Source of the DNA: Dryocosmus kuriphilus
Taxonomy: Eukaryota; Arthropoda; Insecta; Hymenoptera; Cynipidae
Direction: 5' to 3'
Assembly (NCBI GenBank): GCA_038277395.1
Contig: CM076194.1
Coordinates: 133,581,230 to 133,645,229, forward strand
Length of the DNA stretch: 64,000 nt
Part shown: positions 32,815-42,904 of the stretch, one piece after another
How positions within the stretch are numbered: position 1 is the first letter of the stretch
Layout of the letters: every line of letters begins with the position of its first letter
Notes under the pieces: model-generated
The model's database searches: none
The model's input: only the letters and a program-made list of their open reading frames with translations
What the model was told of the DNA's origin: nothing
Program-made: the position numbers and the translations under genes

Positions 32815-34262
32815 TTGAGGGACTACGACTACGAAATTCAATATAAACCGGGGAGAGCTAATTCAAATGCGGACGCTCTCTCTCGCAACCCAGTACAGGA
32901 CGATAACTATTACCTGACTAAACCCCTCGACGAAACGTACTATCCAGTTGATCCCAATTCATCCTCCTTAAAAGAAGCTGATTGTCAGATATTGATCTTG
33001 CAATATCAACTATCTGACACAGACTCTAACTCCAATGACCTTGTCCTCTATAGTGAACATGAAATAGAAAAGGCGTTTTTCTTCCCGACAGAAAAAGACA
33101 TGACATTGGACGAAGACGAAAGTTTGCGTGAAAGTATTAACAATGAAAGACAAGCTCGTGGGGACGAGGAGATCGGGAAGAAAGTAGGTCCGGATGGCTC
33201 CGTGGAAAGTGGAGGTGGGAAAGGGGATGTACAGCAATTTTGTATAGTATGCGACAATGCTGCGCACTTGCCCGATCCCATGGGTCCTTCGGGAGGAAGG
33301 AGCCTGGGCTCATTAAGGGACGTTGCGAGGGGTGGCAACTGTCCGAGAGAGAGCCGAGCTGCGCAGCTAATCGTAATTCACCAAAAACCTGCAGTGAAAA
33401 GGGTGCTCCAAGGGGAGCAGGAGCCATCTGCGGATAAAAGAGGTGAAGAAACTAACGAGACGAGTATTACGATACTGAAACAAATGCCACGCGCGACGAA
33501 TTTTAAAAAACAGACTCCCAGTCTTCCAAAAATCAGAAGGATATTTTATGCAGGATTTGACGAAACAAGTAGCGAGAGAGGTTGCGTCCGCCCCCTTTTA
33601 AAACCTCTAATCCAAATGAGCAAGGATAAATTATGGATCAGGGTTGACAATATACTCAAGTTTGTACCTGTAGACTGCGTGGTGACAACCCAAATAGGCC
33701 GAGAATTGTTGGATGACAGAATATTTCGCTTGGATGACCTGAAAAATGAAAAACCGGAATTAGGGCAAGCAATCGTCTCAAAATCGGATAAAATGTACAT
33801 TTTTCACATTTTTACAAAAACAAGATTCGACGAGAGTGTTAATTTCGAAGACTTCAATTTAGCCATCGAGACTCTCAAGCAAGCGACCGAAAATCTAAAA
33901 GTTAAAACCTTCAGCATCGCTAAAGACGGAAACGGATTAGCCAGCATTCCCTGGAAACAAATCGAGACCGTATTTAGAAATCACTTCGGAAAAGAGGATT
34001 ATCAAATTAGTGCGTGCACCGGCGAAGTACGAATTCAAGACGAATCCGAACGCCCCATTATGCTCGCAGAAAATCACGATTCCGTAACCGCGGGCCACCT
34101 TGGAGAAAAAAGCACCTACGAAAAAATTAGGGAACATTTTTCTTTTTCAAAATCTCAAGGAGAATGTCCACCAATACGTACAAAGTTGCGAGTCTTGCCA
34201 AAAGAAAAAACTTATTAGGATAAAGCTGAAACAGCCCATGAAAATTACGGACACACCGACTA
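32815..34262 (+). pseudogene. C-terminal Gypsy pol: connection, macro-like segment, integrase zinc finger
   Basis: A 467-residue frame (to 34218) starts with YEIQYKPGRANSNADALSR, the usual end of the RNase H region, then an acidic, Gly/Ser-rich linker. About residues 270-390 (33625-33990) resemble a macro (ADP-ribose-binding) domain: FVPVDCVVTTQIGRELL, LGQAIV, IFHIFTKTRFDE, and FSIAKDGNGLASIPWKQIE. Then comes the integrase HHCC zinc finger: NHDSVTAGHLGEKSTYEKI in this frame, then after a frameshift near 34140 YVQSCESCQKKK. The sequence PTRPF that normally leads into the catalytic core is followed at once by the 3' LTR, so the DDE core is deleted. Confidence 0.82.
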
Positions 34263-34274
34263 GACCCTTCAATA

Positions 34275-34593
34275 GACACATTTTTAATCTGATTCGATAA
34301 TAGATTAATAACTTTGTAATTTGCCTTGATTCAATTAACCGATGTGCCAGCTTTTACGAATCAATATTCTACGATTATTAATCAAAATTGATAAATTTAA
34401 CAATTATTAAAATTTGCGAAACAACCAAGAAAGACAGCTACATATTTCAAAGATATTAGAAACTTAGAATAGAATAGGACCATATGTATTCGAATAGACG
34501 AAACGAAGGGATGGCTAGAAACCCTCAATGGAGGGGCGACAGGACTCACTGCGACCAGTGCGTGGGCGAAGGGACCCACTTCTCACTTCTCAG
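34275..34593 (+). repeat. 3' LTR of the Gypsy element, left half
   Basis: It matches 27937 to about 28256 of the 5' LTR. It is cut at CTTCTCAG (34586-34593), the 8-bp target duplicated by the hAT element, and resumes at 42605. Confidence 0.93.
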
Positions 34594-35048
34594 TAGGGAT
34601 CGGAATTTTTCGCTGAGAATCGATTCTCGATTCCGAAAAAACTTCTAGATTCCGAGAATCGAATAATCGACAGTAAGCATCGATTCTTGGTAGGAATCGA
34701 TTGCGATTCCAATACCCCCTCCCCTGCCATCTCTTTCCAGCCAATTTAAAAATAAGTGACAAGAGGCTTCGATAAATAAATTATTGTTATAAATAATATA
34801 AAAAATTAATATATTATTTTAAAAAATATACTATCTTTATTTTATTTTAATCTTCTCGTGTTCTCTGTGCTCCAAGTTTTTCCTTCATCTCATTCCCTAA
34901 GGCACAAAGAAATTTATCTCAATGTGATGCATAATAAGCAAGTTTTTGTAAACTAAAAAGTTTTGTTAGAATCATCAATACAATTTTTTATGTAACCTAT
35001 AGGTTAAAGGCAAAATAAGGCAAAATAAGGAAAATAAATGTATCTTAC

Positions 35049-37752
35049 CGACGACAGAAACAGCATTTGCTGCAGCAATTGCACTTTGAAAATGCATTTT
35101 TTTAAAACGCGGATCCAAAATCGTTGCCGTAGCATGAATTTTTTATTTTTCCAATCTGCCAAATCTGTCTTCGAGTTCTGTCAGCAATTTCCCTTTGAGA
35201 TTAAATGAAGCAGGGTGCGGCACTTCACACATGCTGATCGCCTGGAATATTAAAACAGTATTAAAACATATGTATATCAAGTTGTTCTAAAAAATTGAAA
35301 AGAAATAAATAAAACATTATTTACTCTATAAAGAAGCGAAGCAAGTGGTATGCATTTGCTTAATGTTACGGATCTTTCCTCGCAGATCTCCTGTATCACT
35401 TGCCACAACGGCCGCAACAAATCTCTCACCTCCCTCGCTATTTCTTCCTCGTCTGCCGTGATCATCTGCGGTGGCTTCTCCTTGCTGGACTTTTCCCTTG
35501 CAATTTTTGCCAGAACTCTGCCAACGAAGTCAGATAAGAGGAGAAATCTTTCTATCATATCAAAGAGGGAATTCCACCGAGTCCGAACTTTATTCCATTC
35601 TTTTTTTTTTTAAATTATTTTTAATTCTTCTGTTGCCCTCTCACTCCTTCTGAAGAAAACCAACGATTTTCTTCATTTTCTCCTTCACTGATTGAACTTG
35701 TTGCATTGCGTTGGGCTCCTCCACATCGACACATTGCTACTGCTGTTGTTGAGTCTAAGCGCATTCATAGCCACAATGTTTAGGTTGTGAGCAAAGCACG
35801 CTATATGCTTTTCAGCCCCAAAAATGTTCTTGCAGGTGCCAACGACATTAGACCCGTTATCAGTCAGAACGGCTTTAACATTTTCAAGGGCTATTCCCCA
35901 TTTTAGGCACAGCTCGGTGAGGAAAGAGGACAGATTTACAATGGTTTTCCTTTCGGACATCGGTATGGCTCCAATAACTACGGACTTCATTTCAATTCCT
36001 GAAAATTAATAAATTAATCCTGTATTATAACATATGAATTGAACACTTGGAATAAATAAAGTCGCATAGAATGGTCAGACCGAAAATGAAGGAGGAGTAG
36101 AGCAGTGTTGATAGGTTTACGGATTTTTCTTCAGATCTGAAGATTGTAGAAAAAGTAATGCCTCCTCCTTCTACCAATGGAACTCTCTACTTCTCCTCAT
36201 TTCAACATTTTGCTTTGTTGTTATAAGTAGCATAAAAAATGTAACAATGCCTGTGATGTTTCAACGTACATAATGAATAATAAATGTATATGCAACAACG
36301 ATTTCCACTTTAATATTTATAAGTTTTGAGTTCATGCTCCTTTCATTATAAAAAATAAAACAAATAAGAAGAGGTTAAAAGACATAAAAGGAACATACCA
36401 TCCAAATAATGCACAGTTAGTACTAGATAACTCTTCGTTGTCATGCATTCCGTCCAGAGGTCGGTGGTTAGGACAAAGTTCCTCTTGGTGGCAAGTAATT
36501 CTTTCACCTTACCCTGCAGGACTTTATACTTTTCCTCCATCATAATCGTAACACTTTTTTCAGAAGGTGGCTTATAAAGTGGCTGCAGAGTTTTTAAAAG
36601 ATGTCTGAAACCCTTCCTTTCAGTTCTTGCTAATGGTTCATTATCAACGGCTATCATATATAGGAGAGCGTTGTTTGCTTCCTCACGTCGCCGACCTCCA
36701 TCTTTTTAGATGGAATCATCACAAAAACAATTAGGACGCATATTCGATTATATAATATTAATAAATAAATAAATTAAAATTTCAAATATTTACACACCTT
36801 CAGATTCAAATTTGGAACCTAAAAGGAAGAGGGTCACTAATAACAATTTTTGTATCCAGATAAGGTAATATGTTTGTATGGAGATAAAAATTGAAGAATA
36901 TTTGGACTAGCTTTCTCTCAATTCGTCAACTTAAAAGAAGTATTTGGTCGCAGAAAGCATTTATATTAAATTAAATTTAATTTTAATGGTGTAAGCATCA
37001 ATAACTTTCCTTCAAGTTTATGAATTTAGGGTGAATTATTTCCTAGGGATTACAACGGTACAGTATTTAAAAAAGACAAGGCGGAAAAGAGATGCAATTT
37101 TTAAATGAAAGGGATTGCAGGTGATTTTTCAAGGAAAAAAATTCTGGAAAAAAACAGTTCTTATTGACCCTCCTCTTTAGTTTTTATATTTGCTCAAATT
37201 TATCGTTTTTTTTTTTTAATTCTTCTATTTTTTCATGAAAAACTAAAAATTGTAAAGTAAAGTTAAAGATACACGTGTATTGAGAAAATTTTAGAAAAAT
37301 AACTTAAAAATAACATAAATAAAACTCTCGATCTACAACTTTGTATAGCATTTTTTCCAAAATCGTTGCAAACTCAGATGCAAATTGAAACAAAACTGAT
37401 TTTTTTACTTTTATAACAGTTGCGCTCGGCTTTAGTAATATCAATTTTATGTAAATAGTATAATGATTGTTACCCTAAAATATAGTAGATAGAAAATAGC
37501 AAATGTTGCTCCCCCCCCCCCCCCCCCCCCCTACAATGGCATCCTATAAAATAAGATGCCCGAATATATAGGTATAATATACATAATATTAAGAAATAGA
37601 AAAATTCAAGTAGAGTAACTTCAATGACATTGTTTTTTCAAGTCATGTAAGTTAAATGCACGACTAATAATAAGATTAAATTTGCCTGATTTTTAAAATA
37701 TACAAGCGCTTAAATATCCAAGCGAAGTATGATCAAATTTTCATGTTAGCCG

Positions 37753-37796
<44 letters not shown>

Positions 37797-38466
37797 CCAG
37801 CAAAATTTTATATTTTTCATTAAATATGTTTACGAAGATAAAAATAATAAATTTACCAAACTATAACAACTTACGAGAAAAAGAAGTTGCTTTCTCCAAG
37901 CATGCATCTAGGGTGCCTCTTTCGTTGGATTTTGAGTATTCTGACTGCTTGGCGAACTCTTCTGTAAACCCGGATGAAGTATTGACCTAAATTATAATTA
38001 AATCGAGATTTAAACATAGTCGTAGGTTAAAACCTACAAATTTTGTTTCAAGTGGCGTGCGCAGCAGTTACGGCGTCCCACGCGTTCCTATACATTTGAC
38101 AAATTTAAAACGCATTTATCTCAAAAAGACGGTTTCCGACTTCGCCGTTTTTCGAGAGAGAACGGCTCATATATTTCTGTGCTTAATTTAACAAGAACAA
38201 AGAAGTAAAGTACTTACCCCACGAGAAGTCGAATCCATATCATTTTCCATTGGTGCGTTGTTTTCATTACTGCTTCTTTTCCTCTTATTTGAGCGAATTT
38301 CGACTTGGTGGATTTTCTCGAGGTGTTTTTGTAAAGATGACGTACTATTACAATAGTTCAACTCCGCTTGACACTTGGAGCACCTCACTTTTTTACTGTT
38401 TGCTACTTTTGTGAAGTATATCCACACTACACTTGGAGGAGCCATTTTGGACGATGCACGATGCAC
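35049..38466 (-). pseudogene. hAT transposase with BED zinc finger, dead
   Basis: Minus-strand exons fit GT/AG splicing with matching phases: 38218-38466 (start ATG; BED finger VRCSKC...LQKHLEKIH), 37875-37986, a 21-bp exon 36798-36818, 36399-36701 (TTDLWTE, a hAT core feature), 35325-35998 (LTDNGSNVVG, CFAHNLNIV, RTRWNSLFDMIER), and 35049-35241 (ILDPRFKKMHF). Lesions are frameshifts between about 35700 and 35600 and an in-frame TAA in exon 6 after RFGRLEK. The C-terminal dimerisation domain (hATC) is not seen between 34594 and 35048. The protein would have cut and pasted this element in the nucleus. Confidence 0.85.
37510..37531. repeat. Poly-C tract (21 bp)
   Basis: An uninterrupted run of C at about 37511-37531 lies in an intron of the dead hAT transposase. 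A (TA)n tract follows at about 37757-37791. Confidence 0.95.
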
Positions 38467-38828
38467 GACGATTCACGATTCACAAAGGATTCAAAGAGCC
38501 ACATCGGAAGTCACCAAACAATGAGCGGATGTCAAATGTCAATGTTGGCGTTTAATTCTCGTTTTAAATTTGTGCCCACGGTTAGGGTTGTGATTCAATG
38601 AAACGTTTCATGAAACATTGAAACTTTCATGAAACGATGAAACGTTTCATTGGACCAAAATTTCTGAAACATTCGAAAGTTTCACGAACACGTATGCGCA
38701 TGCGTACTCATGTCAGGTTGAGGTTAGGTAATATGTTGGCGCTGTCACGTATAGTCGTGTTGTTTATAGACAAAAAAAGATAATTATCGAAAAAGGTAAC
38801 GGGCAAGATTCAATCGTGGACTTCAAAA

Positions 38829-41240
38829 ATGGTTCGTCACAAGCATTGTGTTCACAAATATTTTACGAGTTACGTTACTGAAGGACTTGTAGTGAAAGTT
38901 AGATGTAATTATTGCAAATGGATTAATACAAAAAACACGACGAGGATGGTCCTTCACATAAAAGATTTATGCAAAAAATGCCCGGCAGAAGTTAAACAGG
39001 AAGTGACTACAGAAATGTGCCCACTTGAGTCTCTTGATCGTGAAGCTACAAATAACCAGAAAGATCCGGAAAATGATCAAAATTCAGATCATGAAAATGA
39101 GCTCGAAGCTATTGAGAAAATTCCAGATCCAAGGATTCTCCAGTCTCAAAATCCTAAATCTAGATCCGAGAATGCAAAGACACCTAAAGTTACCAATACA
39201 ATTGATAAATATATTTGCTGGCAAATTCCAGAGGCAATGCAAGTAAGTATATTTATATGAATATTTATTTATGAAATATTTATGAAGTAAATATTTCAAT
39301 AGTTTTAAGTCATCGTCATAATTTTCTATTCATGGACATAATTATTTTTGTTTTTTTTTAAGGTGGAATTGCAGACTCTTCTAGCAAGAGCAATCTATTG
39401 TTCTAGTTCTCCTCTTTCGCTTGTGGAAAATGAGCATTGGATAAATTTTTTTGCAAAACTTAGACCAACATTTTAATTTCCTTCACGATATGTTTTGTCT
39501 AACCGATTGCTGGACGCAGAATATCTTAAAGTAAAAGAAGACGTAGATAAAAGAATTCTAGATGCACCACGTGTGGGTTTACAAATGGATGGATGGTCGA
39601 ATATTCATCGTGAAGCTATCGTAAATATTGTAATGACCACACCAGAACCAATTTTTATTGACACAATTCCTACGGGAGCAGATCACCACACTGGAAGGAA
39701 CATAGCTGATATTATGATCAAAATTATAATTAAAGTTGGACCTCTTAAAATAATCGGTATTGTGACTGATAATGCTTCGAGCATGAGACTAGCTTGGAAA
39801 CTGGTTCAACAGGAATATTCCCATATTACTGCATATGGATGTTTGTTGCACGGTTTGCATCTTTTCTTCCAAGATATCTGCTCAGACATAATGTGCATCG
39901 TCAAAGTAAGAAAATCCTGCATTTCCGTGGTGAATGAAGTAAGACAAAGTCAAATCCTAAGAGCTATTTTTGTCGAAAAGCAAAAATCGACAAAAAATAC
40001 ACATAAAGCTACAGGTAGCTATTTTTATTTTATTCATATTTTTTACTACATTTAGTTAATTAGAAATTATAATAATTTTAGTTGGGCAAATATGTTTTTT
40101 TTTACATTTGCAGGATGCTGTGATAAACAATCTGCATTGCATACTCAAGGAAAAACAAGATTTGGAACGATCTTTATTTGCATGAAGAGTGTGCTATGCA
40201 ACAGAGTTCCCCTTCGAGAGCTTTGTGTAGATCCTAGAGCGGAAAGGATTTTGAGCGGAGAAACAAGGCAGATTCTATTGGATGGTAACTTCTGGAATAA
40301 CCTCGAAGAAATAATTAATTTCCTAAAACCACTATTTTACTGGCTTCACAAAGTAGAAAGTGACGAGTCTCAGATGAGTTCAGCATGCTCAGCATTTGCA
40401 GAAATAAAAAATCAATTTCTTGATTCGTTTTCCAAGTCAACCTTACTTCGAGAACATCATTCTGATATAATTGATATATTAAAGAACAGATATGAATTCT
40501 GTATCAAACCAGTGCACTATGCTGCCAATTTGCTCGATCTAGCAAAGCGCGGAGAAGACCTCACTGACGAAGAGCTAATTGAAGCTCAAGAATTCTTAGT
40601 TAGAATAGCAACTCATTATTCAGACATTGAAGGCATCTCGATTTCCGACGTGCTAACAGAATGTAATATGTTTAGACTGCAGGAAGGTGTATGGAATAAA
40701 ACGCATCTAAAAGTAACAGCAATATCAATGACGCCTTATCTCTGGTGGAAGGCTTGTTGCGTCAGTAAATCTTTGCGGTCTATGGCACTAAAAATTCTTA
40801 GTTTGACACCTACTTCTGCAACTTATGAACGTACTAATAGTACGTATGCTGGCGTTCATAAAAAAACGACGAATCGTCTGCTAACTGAAAGAGCGGGAAA
40901 AATTACGTTTATCAAGCAAAACATGATGGTATATAGTCTTACCTGAATTTTTATATGAAGAAAAATTACCTATTGGTCGTGTAATATGTCTAAATTGATC
41001 TAATATTTATTAATTATTTAATTACAGTATCTGAACTCAACTCGAAAGCAGAAATCGCAGAAGATCGTTCCAGAGTTAAAAAAGGATAGAGAAGCTGATA
41101 TTTTTTGTAAACTAAATGTTCCAGTGGACAAATCAAATGATATGCAAACCGAATTAGATGAAAATCAAGAATTAGGAGAAGAATATTTTGAGGAGGAGTA
41201 TTTGGACGAAGAGTTTTTAAACGAAAATAGATCGGAATAA
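38829..41240 (+). pseudogene. hAT transposase, four exons, one premature stop
   Basis: The coding exons are 38829-39242, 39363-40014, 40114-40928 and 41028-41240, all with GT/AG ends and compatible phases; they total 2,094 nt (697 codons plus stop). Exon 1 has a BED-type finger (VRCNYC ... LHIKDLC). Exon 2 has LQMDGWSN, IVTDNASSM and AYGCLLHGLHLF. Exon 3 ends in an hATC dimerisation domain (PYLWWKACC, TSATYERTNSTYAG, NRLLTERAGK). Exon 4 encodes a Glu/Asp-rich tail. The only lesion I find is TAA at 39474-39476, between PTF and FPS. It would catalyse cut-and-paste transposition of this element. It could be a recent null, a polymorphism or a base error. Confidence 0.88.
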
Positions 41241-41442
41241 TTTAATGAGAAAACTAATGTAAGTATTTTAGTAATATACTTTTTCAGTATGTCCAATTAA
41301 CTTTTTTTATTTGCGCAAATTATTTATATATATTATTCTTATTTTACAGATAAAATGCTTTAAGATTCAGGCAGCAAAGATGGGCTTGAGTATGTTGACG
41401 ATAAAGCGGTACATAGAGACTGATCTTCATAATTAAAGTTTT

Positions 41443-41825
41443 AAGATTGTTTTATGATGGTTTTGAACTAATTAAGTTGTTTTTAAATACAGATAACGGC
41501 ACCAAATGCTCAAATCAGATTTAAGCTTACTTACGTTTCTATACCAAATACTTATTTAAAATGTTGAAAAGTTGTTTTATATTGGTTTTGAGCCAATTAA
41601 GTTGTACTCGAACACAATTAAAGGTGTCAAACGTTTAAATTAGACTTAGACTTACTTTTCTGTGTTAAAGATTTATTAAAAATTTTAAGCGATTGTTTAG
41701 TGATGCGCTTTTGAACCAATTAAGTTGTGCTTAAACACAATTAACGACACCAAATGTTCCAATTAGATTTAAGCTTACTTACGCGTGTTACGTGTATATC
41801 AAATACTGTTTTAAAATATTGAGAA
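41443..41825. repeat. Three tandem ~124-bp units inside the inner hAT element
   Basis: AATTAAGTTGT recurs at 41470, 41595 and 41718. Each is followed by an AACACAATTAA-type stretch and CCAAATG..CAAATTAGATTTAAGCTTAC-like sequence with mismatches. It lies downstream of the transposase stop codon. Confidence 0.8.
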
Positions 41826-42604
41826 ATGTAACAATACAAACATGAAAATATGTTTTTAAAAGACCAGAATGTTTAAAAATAAACTTTATAAATTAATTGG
41901 AAAAGAATACTCGTTATTTTATTAACCATTCAAAGTTGATTACATTCTAAAATAAAAGTCTAGTCTTCTAAGTGAAACATGTATTAAATACAAAAATCAG
42001 TTTAATTTTGAAGATATGTCCATACTTGATTTACTAATTGCTCTGAAACGATAGACTATACAAATTATTTTAGAATCGGATCCTCATTTTGAAGAGACAC
42101 TCAACATAACATTTTTCAAATCTCTTTACCTGTTATAGATTCTGAGCTACAGAATTCCCCTGATTTTTTTGAAAAAGCCAAAAATTCCAAATTAAATGTT
42201 AAATACTCTAATATTTAAACAATTTGCATATATTAACTAATTTGATTTATTAATTTAATTTGTACAGAACGTTTTGTGAGTGTTACGATATATGAAACAT
42301 ACTATTATCTATTAAATGTTTAAATTGTATAGTACTTTTTCAATATTTTGAATTTTCCCGCTTTAATATATGAAACTTATGAAATTTTAAAACGTTTCAA
42401 AAGTTTCATGAAACTTTTCATTTGACCAAAGTTTCATGAAACTTTACAACCCTACCCACGATACTAGAATCGAAATCGATTCCGGCAAAGAATCGATTCC
42501 CTGGAGTCGATACCTTAGAGTAAGAATCGATTCTTTCAGAGTCGATTCTCAGGCACCAAGAATTCGATTCTTCGAAGGAATCGGAATCGATTCGCCCATC
42601 CCTA

Positions 42605-42904
42605 CTTCTCAGGCACTCTTCTTCAGACCTCGAGACTGAACGGGTCGCCTCCCTTCCCACGCGAATAGTTTAAACTTTTGAAGAGAGAAAACCTTTTAAT
42701 AAAATCTTAAACTTTATTGTCGAAATATAGCTTCTAATTTATTTCAATTTTCCGTTTACTCAAAGATTTTCAGCACAGTCCGAAGTGAATATCAATTCTT
42801 CACGGCAAGGACTCTCGACCCTTTCGGAAGTCAGTTTGTTGGACATAGTTGGGCGGAACTTCAATATTCGAATTTCGCGCTCGGTACATTCCCAGGGCAT
42901 CACA
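42605..42904 (+). repeat. 3' LTR of the Gypsy element, right half
   Basis: It starts with the duplicated target CTTCTCAG (42605-42612) and matches the rest of the 5' LTR, ending GGGCATCACA. Joined lengths (319 + 292) equal the 5' LTR minus its 13-bp extra stretch. Confidence 0.93.

Larger units (their letters stand above)
38583..42454 (+). mobile_element. Second hAT transposon nested inside the first (3,872 bp)
   Basis: The ends are TAGGGTTGTGA on the left and TACAACCCTA on the right, flanked by 8-bp duplications CCCACGGT (38575-38582) and CCCACGAT (42455-42462), 7 of 8 matching. Subterminal regions are rich in GAAACGTTTC and TTTCATGAAA palindromes (38598-38690, 42360-42440). It carries an almost intact four-exon transposase gene. 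A ~124-bp unit is tandemly repeated three times in its 3' part (41443-41825). It inserted into the outer hAT element, so it is the youngest of the three nested elements. Confidence 0.93.
34594..42604 (-). mobile_element. hAT transposon inserted in the Gypsy 3' LTR (8,011 bp including nested element)
   Basis: Terminal inverted repeats are TAGGGATCGG on the left and CCCATCCCTA on the right, flanked by a perfect 8-bp duplication CTTCTCAG (34586-34593 and 42605-42612). Both subterminal regions are packed with the palindrome GAATCGATTC and halves of it (34610-34715, 42470-42597). Removing the nested element leaves about 4.1 kb with a broken BED-finger hAT transposase on the minus strand. It inserted after the Gypsy element, because it splits its LTR. 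Confidence 0.95.
27937..42904 (+). mobile_element. Ty3/Gypsy LTR retrotransposon, degenerate, with nested hAT insertions
   Basis: The element is bounded by two ~0.62-kb LTRs. Between them, on the plus strand, lie gag, protease, reverse transcriptase, RNase H, a macro-like segment and an integrase zinc finger, in the Ty3/Gypsy order. Multiple stops and frameshifts occur, and the integrase core is absent because the 3' LTR begins right after the zinc finger. No envelope gene is present. The 3' LTR is split by a hAT element at 34594-42604. No clear target duplication was found outside the LTRs; outer flanks read CCAGATAG and GATTATCG. Confidence 0.93.

Noticed and set aside
33010..33437. Minus-strand and alternate-frame ORFs over the Gypsy pol linker (33010-33267, 33048-33338, 33137-33427, 33240-33437)
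   Set aside because: They are shadows of the pol frame, with no domain of their own.
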